A DNA stretch of 64,000 nucleotides from Begonia masoniana (Eukaryota; Streptophyta; Magnoliopsida; Cucurbitales; Begoniaceae): assembly GCA_022432975.1 (NCBI GenBank), contig CM039502.1, positions 16,501,453 to 16,565,452 on the forward strand. Direction: 5' to 3'. This document shows, piece by piece, positions 1 through 13,503 of the stretch. A program made the translations under genes and the position numbers. The notes beneath the pieces were generated by a model. It did not search any database, was not told where the DNA came from, and saw only the letters and a program-made list of their open reading frames with translations. Position 1 is the stretch's first letter. Every line of letters begins with the position of its first letter.

Positions 1-1
1 C

Positions 2-1283
2 TTCCACAAAGTGGTCCAGAAGGAGCTCAAAAATTTAGTGTCCCGGTCCGACACTATGGAATGCGGTATACCATGTAGGCGAACGATTTCTTTGAAAAAT
101 AGGTCAGCTATAGAAAAGGCGTCATCTGTTTTTGCACAAGGAATGAAATGTGCCATCTTAGAGAAACGATCCACAACCACCATGATCGAATCCTTATTAC
201 GAGCAGTGCGTGGCAATCCCAAAATGAAGTCCATACTAACTTCAGTCCAAGGGTGCGAAGGGATGGGTAAGGGCATGTACAAGCCTTGTGGTAGGACCTT
301 ACTCTTGGCTTTCTTGCACACGATGCATGTTTCCACCATGCGGTGTACGTCCCTTTTCATATGTGGCCAAAAGAAGTGTTCCTTAAGCATATCGAGGGTC
401 TTCTTCTCCCCGAAATGATTCGCTAATCCTCCACAATGGGCTTCTTTTACAAGACTTCGCCTCATGCTTCCTTGCGGTATACATAATTTTCCCGCCCTTA
501 GTAAATAGTCGTCCATAAGTCGATATTCTCCTTCAGCCTTTTCCTTGCACTTGGTGTGATAAGATCCAAAGTCAGGGTCAGATTCGTAATTATGTTTGAT
601 CCATTCAAATCCAAAGAATCGAGTCCCTAGCTCGGTAAGGAGAATGCGTTTCCTCGAAAGTGCATCGGCGACTACATTATTTTCTCCTTTCACATACTTA
701 AGAATATACGGGAACCTCTCCAAAAATTCTACCCACTTAGCATGCCTCTTGTTCAACTTATGTTGACTCTTAATGTGTCGTAAAGATTGATGGTCAGTAT
801 TGATAACAAATTCTTTTGACAAGAGGTAGTGCTGCCAATGCTCCAATGCTCTAATAACGGCATAAAATTCCTTATCGTACGTGGAGTAGTTTAGCATGGC
901 TCCTTTCAGTTTTTCACTAAAGTATGCAATGGGTTTTCCTTCTTGCATGAGTACGGCTCCAATGCCAACTCCGGAAGCATCACTCTTAATTTCAAATACC
1001 TTGTTAAAGTCAGGGAGTGCTAACACTGGCGAGTGGCATAACTTGTCCTTGATTAGCTCAAAGCTCTTTTGACAAACCGGGGTCCAAGTAAACTCTTTTC
1101 CCTTCTTAGTGCAATCAGTGAGCGGTGAGACTATTGAACTAAAGTCTTTTATGAACCTCCGGTAAAAAGAGGCCAGACCATGGAAGCTACGTAATTCGGT
1201 TAAAGAGTTGGGGGTAGGCCAATCCCTAATAGCCTTGATCTTGTCAACATCGGCTTCCATGCCATCTTTAGAAATGACAAACC
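2..1283 (-). pseudogene. Ty3 RNase H and integrase part of pol, frameshifted
   Basis: Reading the minus strand from 1283 downward after a one-base shift gives the end of RT, then RNase H ([13 protein letters not shown], then TDHQSL) and the retroviral integrase zinc-binding and catalytic start ([23 protein letters not shown]). A second single-base shift near 105 moves the rest of the integrase core to another frame. The shift at about 1290 is best explained by loss of one T in a TTTT run just before the conserved LGFVIS motif. The protein continues past position 1. Confidence 0.85.
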
Positions 1284-3914
1284 CTAGGAAATAACTTTAT
1301 CTTGCGCGAATGAGCATTTGCTTAAATTCCCAAATAATTGAGCTTTTCGTAGGGTTTGGAAAAGTACACTAAGATGGTTGAGGTGTTGTGGGAGGTCTAG
1401 ACTGTACACCAAAATATCGTCAAAATAGACAACGATAAATTTTCCTAAGAAATCTTTCAGCACGTGGTGCATAAGTCTCATGAAGGTACTGGGCGCGTTA
1501 GATAACCCGAAAGGCATCACCATCCACTCAAAAAGCCCGTACTTAGTCTTAAATGCCGTCTTCCACTCGTCACCTTCTTTCATTCTAATTTGGTGGTAAC
1601 CGCTCTTAAGGTCCACCTTAGAAAATATTGAGGCTCCACTGAGCTCATCCAACATATCCTCGAGCCTAGGAATGGGGTATCTATACTTAACGGTAATTTG
1701 ATTCACGGCTCGACTGTCAACACACATCCTCATTGTGCCGTCTTTCTTAGGTACCAATAGTGAGGGAACTGCACAGGGGCTCATGGACTCTCGTATATAT
1801 CCTTTATCCAACAATTCTTGTACTTGATCTTGAAGTTTCTTGGTCTCCTCGGGGTTCATTCTGTAGGCCGGTCTATTAGGTAGTGCAGCCCCGGGTATGA
1901 GGTCAATTTGATGTTCTATACCACGTAGAGGTGGTAATCCTTGGGGCAGTTCCTCAGGAAATACGTCTTGGAATTGATTGAGTAACTTCTTCACGATGTC
2001 AGGGATTACTCCTAGCTCCATAACTCTATCTCGAAATAATATTAGGATCATGGGATCTCCTCGAAGCACCGATGCCTCTATCTCCGATCTAGTCATAAAA
2101 AGATTTGCTTTATTCTTCGCTTCTTTTCTAGCGGCATCGTCTTTGGATATTTCCTCGGGGGTCAAAGGTGCTAACTTAATTGTTTTACCACCAAACTTAA
2201 GGGAATAGTAGTTAGAATATCCATCGTGGTTCACTCTTCGATCAAATTGCCAAGGTCGTCCAAGAAGTAAGTGGCTAGCACTCATGGGTACGACATCACA
2301 TATAACAGAATCTTGATATTTTCCCATAGCAAAATCTACTCTCACTTGTCGAGAGACCTTAACATCATCCCTATCATCTAGCCATCGTAACTTATAAGGG
2401 TGGGGATGCGTAGTCGTCTCTAATCCTAACTTCTTAACTAACTCATCAGATGCCACATTGGCACAACTTCCTCCATCTATAATTAAAGAGCATATCTTAT
2501 CCTGGATAACACATCTACTATGAAAGATATTCTCACGTTGGCAATCTTCTCCTGAATTCTTAGTCACAAGGACGCGTCTCCTAACCATTAACAAGGGTCC
2601 TTCAGGAGCGCGCACGACTTCGTCCTCAGTGTCACTTTCCTCGACATCTTTGTCCTCTACTCCTATCTCGTGGTCATCCTCACTCTCAACTTCTCCCGTA
2701 TCTTCCTTGATAATCATCACCCTTCGATTCGGACATTGAGCCATATAATGACCAAGACCTTGACATTTATAACACTTGATTTCTCTTGCTCTAAGTGGGT
2801 TGGCTTTATCGACTAAGGTTTTGCTACTGGACTCCTTAAGTGGCCAACTAGGGTTAAAAGGCTTCTTTCCTTCAGCCTTGTCAAAGGGCTTGATTGGCGC
2901 GGGTGACTTAGCGGTGACTTTGGGTGGAATGTGGGGGGTGAACTTAGGAGGGTAGGTGGATTTCCTCTTTCTATTGAGCTGTCGCTCAATCGTCATAGCC
3001 ATATGAACAATTGCATCTAAGGACTCTGCTGGGTGTATTTCAACGGTGTCTCCTATGTCTCTATTCAATCCCCGAATGAATCTAGCAATAACTTGCTCCT
3101 CAGGTTCTTCCATATCTACTCGTATCCTTAGAGTTTCAAATTCAGCTAGGTAAGCCTCAACGGATCGAGTTCCTTGTCGTAGGTTTTGGATTTGAAGGAA
3201 TAGATCTTGACGGTAATGGGTGGGTATGAACCTCTTAGTCATGAGCGATTTCATTGCTCTCCATGTCGTAATGGAGGTATCTCCTATCCGTCGTCTTTGG
3301 AGCTTAATATTGGACCACCAGAGGGCCGCATATCCCGATAGCTCTACGGATACTAACTGGATCTTTACTTTATCGGAGTACTCATAATAGTCGAAAACTT
3401 TCTCTACTTTATCAATCCATTCAAGAAAGGTATCTCCATCGCATGTCCCGTCAAATGGAGGTATATGTAGCTTGACATTTCTAAGGTCCTCTTGATCCTT
3501 TCGTCTATTTGGTCGAAAGGTCTCTTCTTCATCTAAGGTCCATTCTTCCTCCTCCTCATAAAGTTGGTTTCGTCTCCTAGGGTACTCAGGTCTTTCTTCG
3601 TCCGAGGTGGGATATGGTTCTTGAAATCGTCTCCTAGGATTTCCGGGTCTAAATCGAGGTGGGGGTTCTCGGGTCGCTTCATTTGGAATTCTCGTATTAA
3701 GCACTTCCATTATGTGTTTCATGCTAAGGGTTAAGTCCTTAAGTTGTTGGCCTATATGGTTAACTTCTCCACTAAGACCATCTAATTGTCCTTGCATGCT
3801 ATACTCTCCCTCTTGTGGGGTGTGAGTCTCGGGTTGGGGAATCTCCTTTTCCCGGTTCGGTTCTTGATTCATATCTTGGTTTAGCTCTCGGGTAATTGCA
3901 CTCCTAGTCTTCAT
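1284..3914 (-). pseudogene. Ty3 gag-protease-RT open reading frame (876 aa)
   Basis: One open frame from ATG at 3914. Residues about 1-150 are an acidic and basic N-terminal region with clustered Arg and Glu. Then comes a retrotransposon gag domain (PPFDGTCDGDTFLEWIDKVE, LWWSNI). A single CCHC zinc knuckle, CYKCQGLGHYMAQC, lies near residue 390. An aspartic protease-like region carries IIDGGSCANV where IDSGAT is usual, so the second catalytic-loop residues are DGG, as in some Ty3 lineages. Reverse transcriptase follows with the active-site YFDDILVYS near residue 835. The frame ends prematurely right after RT at a one-base deletion. ATG 3914 is the natural start because it lies about 1.1 kb inside the primer binding site. 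Confidence 0.9.
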
Positions 3915-5063
3915 TCATGTGAACTAAAGTTTTAGGAAGGAAATATTAATTAGGTTCAAGTTGATCACGGGTGTTAGGGAATATAAAGGTGGGGAACCTA
4001 ACTAGAATTGCGACCTAAAAATTTTGAAACGCATGTTTGAGGGTTTAGCAGACCGATTTTGGGATTAAAACGTGATTGTCACAGGCGTAGCGTGTGACAG
4101 CATTATAGATCTTTTCGATAGCTTCGATTTGCCAGGTGGCTCGTCAAAAACTGACACTTGTAGCCAAAGTTATGACAGTTCTAGTCATGAAAGGTCAAAT
4201 TCACTAACAAACAAGTTTTAAATCCCTAAATGACATCAACCGATTCGTGCATGCTCTTTAACATTTTAGTGAACTTGTTAAATATAATCTAAACATGAAC
4301 ATGCAATTAATTATATAATCTAAACTGACACTTGTTATATATAGATATAAATTCAAAACTATGCATAAAGTGAAAGCGACATAAAGCAACACTGAATAAG
4401 GATTAGTTTAGGTTATGCACTTTACTTAGCCTTTTCCCGTTTTAGCAACACTTACTTTACCAATGCCAAATCAAATGTAAAGATAAAATAATTTTCAATG
4501 GAACAATATATTAACTAACAGCAACAAAACACTAAACATTAAACTCGGATTTGACACAACATAATAAAACAACAATAAGTAAAATAAACAAACACTAAAC
4601 AGCAACTTAAACCAACACAAAATGATGTTAATCAAACATATTTCTTAATGTTCAGATCTGTGATTAAAACAAAATGTTCTTAAGTGCTGGGAAAGTGAGA
4701 TACACAGCAGCCAAGTCAGCAAACCAAAAAGAGAAAGAAAAACAACAAGTACTAAGTTTGTTAGGGTTTGTTCTACCAAAAAGGGAAGGAAAATAAGCAA
4801 CACGAAAATGGTGGAATACTTTTCAAAAACTCAAGCTCAAAGTTGCAGAAAACTAATAAAAACGTTCTGGAATTGATCTTTGTAAGAAACTAAAAGAAAC
4901 TAAAAGAGAAGGTAAGAAAAATAGCAAGAACACCAAACCGAAAATGAAGAACAGCAAGCACCCGGTTTTGGTGCCTCGGTTTTGGGCAACCAAATGGGTT
5001 TGGAAAACCAAACCGATCTGGTTTCCCTCACCCTAAGGGAGCTATCCAAGCTCTGATACCAAA
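3915..5063 (-). other. Untranslated leader of the Ty3 element with Met-tRNA primer binding site
   Basis: No coding frame of note. The complement of GCTCTGATACCA at 5050-5061 is TGGTATCAGAGC, matching the 3' end of plant initiator methionine tRNA, two bases inside the LTR. The rest is A-rich on the plus strand. Confidence 0.85.
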
Positions 5064-6062
5064 TGTTGAGCTCCGACCTGCAAACACGACTCTAGAACTC
5101 GAAAAGATCGTTAGTTCCCTGGTGCTGGAAAAACCGAGAAATCCGAGAATATAAAATGTCAAAGAAATACTAAACAAGCTCGGAATGGAATGAAATGAAA
5201 TTTTAGGTGAGTGTTGTGAAATGAGTGAGATGTGTGCTGGTGAAGTTTGTGGTCCAGATCCGTTGATTTGAGTTAGTTATGAATATTTTCCGAGAATCGG
5301 CCGGTGAGTGCTTCAATGGAGCTTCCGGCAAGAGTTTCTTCCAAGGAAGAAAACTCGATTCAAGGAACCGGTTAAGGCCACTCCTTGCTGTTTTCCGCCC
5401 TCAAAAGAGTGGAGAAGGAGGTGGCAAATTCCACTCCAACTAGCTACCAAGCTAGAAGAATGGTTCGGGGGCGCGACCCCTCGGTTGTTGTCAACCGAGC
5501 TTACCTTGGAAGCTCCTTGCTCCAAGCTTCTTCTTCTTCAATGAGAGAAATCCGTGGGTGCTCATAAAAATCATCCAAAAAAGATACAAACACCAATGCC
5601 ATGAATATATAGACCTAATGGTGGGCTTGGGCTTGGGCTTGGGCTTGGGCTTTGGCTTGGAAGGGAAATGATGGATCATCATGTGGGCTTCCATGTCTTC
5701 AACTTCAATGGGCCAAACCAAGCCACCAACTAATCCTATCATTCATCTAATCCTAACATGCATCTAATAAAGTTTAAACAAGAAGGCCAACGTTTGCCAA
5801 TAAGTTTGAAATTTCAAAAAAAGCAACAATATCAAAGCTCGGGAAGACAAATTCCCATGTGAGCATTAAGGTGCCTCTTTAGTCTTTCCACATGAGTAGA
5901 TGCTTTGGTTGGTCAACGTCCCCAGCTTTAATCTCCCACTTCAAGTCATCCACGGTGTCCTCCAAGTCTTCACACGAACCATGACCTGCAAAAGAGACAA
6001 GTGTGTTAGTAAAATTGTGGACTCGGGTCTGGGATCGTGTAATGGGCCTACGGGGCACATCA
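5064..6062 (-). repeat. 5' LTR of the left Ty3 element
   Basis: On the minus strand it begins TGATGTGCCCC (6062) and ends GGAGCTCAACA (5064), so it has TG..CA ends, and is directly followed by the primer binding site. It contains a short run of a GGGCTT hexamer at about 5624-5650. Length 999 bp. The small open frames inside (for example 5308-5544) have no recognisable protein. Confidence 0.8.
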
Positions 6063-6830
6063 GAGCTTGTCCTATTCCCAGTTGCTTGAAAATTGACATC
6101 GCATTAGGTTAATGCTTGCCCTAGATCGCACAAATCCTTCCCAAAAATAATTATTACCAATCGTGCATGGAATGGTAAAACTACCTGGGTCCTTAAATTT
6201 TGGCAGAATCTTATTCTGCAGGATATAGCTCGTCTCTTCAGTCATGGCCACCAGTTCATATTCTCCCAATCTTCTTTTCTTGGATAGAATATCCTTAATG
6301 AATTTCGTGTAGTTGGGCATCTGTTCAAGTGCATCCACCAGCGGCACGTTGATATGGAATTGCTTAAGAACGTCAAAAAAACTCCTAAATTGCTTGTCCT
6401 GGTTATGTCTCTGCAATCTTTAAGGAAATGGTGGTGGTGGCCTCTGAATTTTCAATTCATCATGTTGTTGCTGTGGTGTTGCTACAGCATCAGTTGATGG
6501 ATTGTATTTTTCTGTTTCTTTCTTATGTGGTTTCTCTGGAATCTCCACTTCTCTTCCATTTCTTAACACAATGGCATTACAATGCTCTTTTCCAGGTCTT
6601 TGTGGAACTTTCGTGTCACTTGGTAGTTGCCCCATATTCCTAGAATTTATAGATTGAGCTAATTGTCCCATTTGAGTCTCAATATTTTTGATAGAAGAAG
6701 CTAGATTCTGCAAAATTATTTTTGTCTTGGAAGCATACTCCCTTGCAAAACTTTCTCATTTTTCTTGAGGCATTGGTTCTTGATTTGGCTGTGAGAAACC
6801 TTGAGTGTAATTTTCAGTTGTTCTAGTTGG
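6063..6830 (-). pseudogene. Athila-like Ty3 gag-protease remnant
   Basis: Minus-strand frames 6713-6420 and 6416-6072 join into one protein: gag C-terminus (QNLASSIKNIETQMGQLAQS), the proline-rich linker RPPPPFP, then the conserved gag-pro block ALEQMPNYTKF, KDILSKKRRLGEYE and DPGSFTIPCTIG, ending at the protease motif region ASINLM. The linker is followed by a stop where Gln is expected (CAA to TAA). A base loss near 6105 shifts the frame. The protein is cut at 6062 by the left Ty3 insertion and at 6831 by another LTR. Only this internal piece is present. Confidence 0.8.
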
Positions 6831-7118
6831 TGTAACGCCCCGAATTTTATGAACCCGGTTCGCTACTCATAATACTGAACCGAACTATGACATTTTTAGA
6901 AAATTTTAAAATTTCACTCAACCGTCAAAATTTGACCCTTAAAACATCAAAATTTGCAACGGAAATTCATTTGTATAAAACAACGTTTATTAAATAATTA
7001 AAATATTAGAGACCATTGATTTAAAGAAAACGAGAAAGGAAAAACAGAACACATCTACCGCTGAATAGTATCAGCGGTGGAAATAAAGACAAAATAGTCT
7101 CGGCGGTTGAAGCTGAAC
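6831..7118 (-). repeat. Distal end of a Ty3 3' LTR (other part 14670-16160)
   Basis: Begins TGTAACGCCCCG on the plus strand, which is the LTR terminus (GGGGCGTTACA) read on the minus strand. Its inner edge TGAAC (7114-7118) is repeated at 14670-14674, and both flanks share short CATCTACCGCT and GACAAAAT motifs. This LTR was therefore split by the element at 7119-14669. Confidence 0.7.
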
Positions 7119-7811
7119 TGTAGCACCCGGTTTCAATTAAACCGAATTTAACTTATTAATTAATGATGTGCAATTTCATGGAAGAATTAGGAGAGTTATT
7201 GGTTAGGTTAATGAGTGACTAAGCGAGGGCATTTATGTAAATATGACAATTTAAAAGTAGATGACCTATTTAAGGGAAGGGGTTTAGAGATTTATGAACT
7301 GTAGCCGCCACTGTTTCATCATTTATTCCTTTTCGGTGTCCAGCTCAAGCTCAGCGGAGCTCTCGACGAATCTTCCACCAGACTCTTCTTCTATCTAAGT
7401 AAGTTTTTCCTCATTTCTTATATTTTAGCAGTTAGATAGCCGAGGGAGTCCAATGCGAGGGTTTCGAGGATGCTATAGATGAGTGTCAGTTTCAGTTTAG
7501 TGCAGTATCAGGAATGCATTATGACCAGAGTTCTCAATTAGTTTCCTTAGGTCTCTGGTTGAATAGGATGAAGTTTAGTGAAGGTTTAATTAATGATCGG
7601 TTTATGGATTTAGGTTCGAGCTAATCCCCGAAGGAGATTTCAACCAAACCATCCAGAAGACCAGGTAAGTAAAGTATGCATGTGTCTTCGGGCCTACATC
7701 ACAAAACAGTAGGGTTATGTATTTTGGGAATGATTTTGTATGTCATGCATCATGTTTTTGAAAGATTACCCATGTAAGAACGATAAGGTATGAATTGAAT
7801 GTGACAGACAA

Positions 7812-8100
7812 ACTATTAAGGGAACTAATCTACCCCTTAACTTATGAAGGGATTTATAATATTGGGAGAATTGATCCCACTCCCAAGGGAACAGAGGAAT
7901 CAGATCAGCTATTAAGGGAATTCATCCGCCCCTTAATCGAGTAGAGGATGTATAACATTGGGAGAATTGATCCCACTCCCAAGGGAACAGAGGGATCAGA
8001 TCAGCTATTAAGGGAATTCATCCGCCCCTTAATCAAGTAGAGGATGTATAACATTGGGAAAATTGATCCACTTCCCAAGGGAACCGAGGGATCAGATCAG
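7812..8100 (+). repeat. Three copies of a ~96-bp repeat within the LTR
   Basis: CTATTAAGGGAA recurs at about 7812, 7909 and 8004, each time followed by GATCCCACTCCCAAGGGAAC or a close variant. A diverged equivalent lies in inverse at about 15320-15490 in the related LTR. Confidence 0.85.
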
Positions 8101-8269
8101 CTTATGTACGTACGTGAATGCAACTGAGATGAGAAAGTAGAAATTGCACGTTTAGGAATTATGTTTCAGCATATCATTTCATTACTGCTTTACTTGCTTA
8201 GCATTAGGCTAATAGATGAGTTTTGTGATGTAGGTGAAGAAGTGACAGCAGGTGATCCTCTGAGTTCAA

Positions 8270-10420
8270 AATAGCACTTTCATCATCCGATGGCTTAAAC
8301 ACTCTACATCTGCCGATCGCTAGACGACAAAATAGCACTTTCATCATCCGATGGCTTAAACACTCTACATCTGCCGATCGCTAGACGACAAAATAGCACT
8401 TTCATCATCCGATGGCTTAAACACTCTACATCTGCCGATCGCTAGACGACAAAATAGCACTTTCATCATCCGATGGCTTAAACACTCTACATCTGCCGAT
8501 CGCTAGACGACAAAATAGCACTTTCATCATCCGATGGCTTAAACACTCTACATCTGCCGATCGCTAGACGACAAAATAGCACTTTCATCATCCGATGGCT
8601 TAAACACTCTACATCTGCCGATCGCTAGACGACAAAATAGCACTTTCATCATCCGATGGCTTAAACACTCTACATCTGCCGATCGCTAGACGACAAAATA
8701 GCACTTTCATCATCCGATGGCTTAAACACTCTACATCTGCCGATCGCTAGACGACAAAATAGCACTTTCATCATCCGATGGCTTAAACACTCTACATCTG
8801 CCGATCGCTAGACGACAAAATAGCACTTTCATCATCCGATGGCTTAAACACTCTACATCTGCCGATCGCTAGACGACAAAATAGCACTTTCATCATCCGA
8901 TGGCTTAAACACTCTACATCTGCCGATCGCTAGACGACAAAATAGCACTTTCATCATCCGATGGCTTAAACACTCTACATCTGCCGATCGCTAGACGACA
9001 AAATAGCACTTTCATCATCCGATGGCTTAAACACTCTACATCTGCCGATCGCTAGACGACAAAATAGCACTTTCATCATCCGATGGCTTAAACACTCTAC
9101 ATCTGCCGATCGCTAGACGACAAAATAGCACTTTCATCATCCGATGGCTTAAACACTCTACATCTGCCGATCGCTAGACGACAAAATAGCACTTTCATCA
9201 TCCGATGGCTTAAACACTCTACATCTGCCGATCGCTAGACGACAAAATAGCACTTTCATCATCCGATGGCTTAAACACTCTACATCTGCCGATCGCTAGA
9301 CGACAAAATAGCACTTTCATCATCCGATGGCTTAAACACTCTACATCTGCCGATCGCTAGACGACAAAATAGCACTTTCATCATCCGATGGCTTAAACAC
9401 TCTACATCTGCCGATCGCTAGACGACAAAATAGCACTTTCATCATCCGATGGCTTAAACACTCTACATCTGCCGATCGCTAGACGACAAAATAGCACTTT
9501 CATCATCCGATGGCTTAAACACTCTACATCTGCCGATCGCTAGACGACAAAATAGCACTTTCATCATCCGATGGCTTAAACACTCTACATCTGCCGATCG
9601 CTAGACGACAAAATAGCACTTTCATCATCCGATGGCTTAAACACTCTACATCTGCCGATCGCTAGACGACAAAATAGCACTTTCATCATCCGATGGCTTA
9701 AACACTCTACATCTGCCGATCGCTAGACGACAAAATAGCACTTTCATCATCCGATGGCTTAAACACTCTACATCTGCCGATCGCTAGACGACAAAATAGC
9801 ACTTTCATCATCCGATGGCTTAAACACTCTACATCTGCCGATCGCTAGACGACAAAATAGCACTTTCATCATCCGATGGCTTAAACACTCTACATCTGCC
9901 GATCGCTAGACGACAAAATAGCACTTTCATCATCCGATGGCTTAAACACTCTACATCTGCCGATCGCTAGACGACAAAATAGCACTTTCATCATCCGATG
10001 GCTTAAACACTCTACATCTGCCGATCGCTAGACGACAAAATAGCACTTTCATCATCCGATGGCTTAAACACTCTACATCTGCCGATCGCTAGACGACAAA
10101 ATAGCACTTTCATCATCCGATGGCTTAAACACTCTACATCTGCCGATCGCTAGACGACAAAATAGCACTTTCATCATCCGATGGCTTAAACACTCTACAT
10201 CTGCCGATCGCTAGACGACAAAATAGCACTTTCATCATCCGATGGCTTAAACACTCTACATCTGCCGATCGCTAGACGACAAAATAGCACTTTCATCATC
10301 CGATGGCTTAAACACTCTACATCTGCCGATCGCTAGACGACAAAATAGCACTTTCATCATCCGATGGCTTAAACACTCTACATCTGCCGATCGCTAGACG
10401 ACAAAATAGCACTTTCATCA
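8270..10420. repeat. 61-bp tandem array, about 35 copies, essentially identical
   Basis: Strictly periodic from GCACTTTCATCATCCG onward; I see no substitution between copies by eye. Read on the minus strand the unit contains ATCGGCAGATG and ATCGGATGATG and ends in GCTATTTTGTCG. That makes it homologous to the 60-bp unit at 45842-47706. No open frame persists because 61 is not a multiple of three. Confidence 0.95.
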
Positions 10421-12335
10421 TTCATAGTCATTGATCATATTCATCATTCATAGTCATTGATCATATTCATCATTCATAGTCATTGATCATATTCATCATT
10501 CATAGTCATTGATCATATTCATCATTCATAGTCATTGATCATATTCATCATTCATAGTCATTGATCATATTCATCATTCATAGTCATTGATCATATTCAT
10601 CATTCATAGTCATTGATCATATTCATCATTCATAGTCATTGATCATATTCATCATTCATAGTCATTGATCATATTCATCATTCATAGTCATTGATCATAT
10701 TCATCATTCATAGTCATTGATCATATTCATCATTCATAGTCATTGATCATATTCATCATTCATAGTCATTGATCATATTCATCATTCATAGTCATTGATC
10801 ATATTCATCATTCATAGTCATTGATCATATTCATCATTCATAGTCATTGATCATATTCATCATTCATAGTCATTGATCATATTCATCATTCATAGTCATT
10901 GATCATATTCATCATTCATAGTCATTGATCATATTCATCATTCATAGTCATTGATCATATTCATCATTCATAGTCATTGATCATATTCATCATTCATAGT
11001 CATTGATCATATTCATCATTCATAGTCATTGATCATATTCATCATTCATAGTCATTGATCATATTCATCATTCATAGTCATTGATCATATTCATCATTCA
11101 TAGTCATTGATCATATTCATCATTCATAGTCATTGATCATATTCATCATTCATAGTCATTGATCATATTCATCATTCATAGTCATTGATCATATTCATCA
11201 TTCATAGTCATTGATCATATTCATCATTCATAGTCATTGATCATATTCATCATTCATAGTCATTGATCATATTCATCATTCATAGTCATTGATCATATTC
11301 ATCATTCATAGTCATTGATCATATTCATCATTCATAGTCATTGATCATATTCATCATTCATAGTCATTGATCATATTCATCATTCATAGTCATTGATCAT
11401 ATTCATCATTCATAGTCATTGATCATATTCATCATTCATAGTCATTGATCATATTCATCATTCATAGTCATTGATCATATTCATCATTCATAGTCATTGA
11501 TCATATTCATCATTCATAGTCATTGATCATATTCATCATTCATAGTCATTGATCATATTCATCATTCATAGTCATTGATCATATTCATCATTCATAGTCA
11601 TTGATCATATTCATCATTCATAGTCATTGATCATATTCATCATTCATAGTCATTGATCATATTCATCATTCATAGTCATTGATCATATTCATCATTCATA
11701 GTCATTGATCATATTCATCATTCATAGTCATTGATCATATTCATCATTCATAGTCATTGATCATATTCATCATTCATAGTCATTGATCATATTCATCATT
11801 CATAGTCATTGATCATATTCATCATTCATAGTCATTGATCATATTCATCATTCATAGTCATTGATCATATTCATCATTCATAGTCATTGATCATATTCAT
11901 CATTCATAGTCATTGATCATATTCATCATTCATAGTCATTGATCATATTCATCATTCATAGTCATTGATCATATTCATCATTCATAGTCATTGATCATAT
12001 TCATCATTCATAGTCATTGATCATATTCATCATTCATAGTCATTGATCATATTCATCATTCATAGTCATTGATCATATTCATCATTCATAGTCATTGATC
12101 ATATTCATCATTCATAGTCATTGATCATATTCATCATTCATAGTCATTGATCATATTCATCATTCATAGTCATTGATCATATTCATCATTCATAGTCATT
12201 GATCATATTCATCATTCATAGTCATTGATCATATTCATCATTCATAGTCATTGATCATATTCATCATAGTCCATTGATCATATTCATTATTCATAGTCAT
12301 TGATCATATCATCATTCATAGTCATTGATCATATT
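10412..12335. repeat. 26-bp tandem array, about 71 perfect copies plus degenerate end
   Basis: Unit TCATCATTCATAGTCATTGA followed by TCATAT repeats without visible change to about 12265. Three imperfect copies follow. It starts by sharing the TTTCATCATTCAT edge of the last 61-bp unit, so the two arrays are fused. Confidence 0.95.
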
Positions 12336-13503
12336 CATTGTTTGGGTTGTGTGTATCAATAGAGGATTTGTGCCGGTAAAGGGGTTCGACAGGGGTTTGA
12401 TCTTGTTCCCTACTGCGGGTCGTATTCATAGGTCTTTCTTTGGACTGTGACATACGCCGAAACCGCCCCCCAACCCTCACTAATCCACGTGCATAAATCT
12501 ATAATATACATATATACATACATATCTTGTTCATGGAAAATATGCGTTAAAACATTTTCTTAGGCTTGAGAACATCATGATGCATGAACATGAGAGCTTT
12601 AACTCATCAAACTATGACAAGGTTCATACCAGAGCAGACGACTTCACATTCACTAACAGGTCATCACATAGTATAACTCGCAACATACATAAATCCTTCA
12701 AGTGCAGACAAGCTCATAATCATAAGGTAAACGTTAGACATCTCACCCTAGTACTCCCACGATGTAGGGCTCTATTAGCCGGAAATCTTAATACATTCAC
12801 TTACCTAGTCTCCTTAGCAATCTGGACCTCTTCTCTTAAACTTCTTCACCTAAAACATGTGTATTACAGTAGTTAAATCAAAATCCTAAAACTCTACTCA
12901 TAAATCATCCTAGGATCTATTAGCTAAAGTCATTCCCGAATCCTTGGTTTGATATACTGTGCAAAATCTGAAATCCAAAATAAAACAAACAGGTTCCACT
13001 ATCGATTAAATCTGAGTTGATTACTTAAAATGTCCAGAATCGATTCGGGTTGACATTACTACCCTCGGATTCTAAAATGTTCTAATACTACTCGGCCATT
13101 GATAAAATCCGAGTTCAAATGCCGAGCTGAAAACAGAGCTCCAAACACTAACAGATAACTACATTGTCCATTTCATACCTCGGGTGCGGATTCGCAGAGG
13201 AATGCTGGCTAGAAACCAGTCGTCGGTGAGGAAGACACTGATAGCAGAGAGCAAGAGCTTGGGAGAGAAGAAATCGCCGGAAAGGGTGGTGTCGGCTACA
13301 GTGTTTTAAATGAGGTTTGAATCCTTTCATTTTTCTTTAAATACTGGCCTCAATCCTCCAATATTACAACTTTGCCACTCAACCTAGTTTAGATCCACAT
13401 ATAATTAATTAAGCTTGGCATAAATTCTAAACTACGAAGATTAAATATTTATGACCGTTAATACAGTTAAGAAAATCACCTGGCCGTTAACTCGGGTGTT
13501 ACA
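12336..13503 (-). repeat. LTR half, minus orientation, related to the LTR at 45006
   Basis: Read on the minus strand from 13503 it starts TGTAACACCCGAG. It then aligns feature by feature with the solo LTR at 45006: a TTAATTAATTA tract, GAGTGGCA, GCCGACACC, CGCACCCGAGGTAT, CTCGGCATTTGA, and AGGTGAAGAAGTTTAA before the array. In both cases a minisatellite follows. The distal end expected after the array is missing, so this copy is truncated at about 8270. Confidence 0.75.

Larger units (their letters stand above)
1..6062 (-). mobile_element. Ty3-type LTR retrotransposon, truncated by window edge
   Basis: Minus-strand element in the order 5' LTR (5064-6062), primer binding site (5050-5061), leader, gag-protease-RT (3914-1284), RNase H-integrase (1283-1). 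The 3' LTR lies beyond the left edge. Integrase following RT is the Ty3 order. The right boundary is seen because the interrupted sequence at 6063 resumes as an Athila-like protease reading frame exactly after the LTR terminal CA. The coding frame is broken by single-base shifts near 1285-1300 and near 105, so the copy is dead or nearly so. The lineage within Ty3 is not certain; the gag resembles chromovirus gag. Confidence 0.9.

Noticed and set aside
5308..5567. Overlapping small open frames in the left Ty3 LTR
   Set aside because: No conserved motif; all lie within the LTR.
8270..12335. CRISPR-like array
   Set aside because: Units are contiguous with no variable spacers, and the genome is a plant nuclear genome; these are minisatellites inside LTRs.
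12446..12480. TGTGACATACGCC as a left LTR terminus for the element ending at 13503
   Set aside because: Flanking bases TGGAC and ATTGA do not match, and the LTR alignment continues past it into the array.
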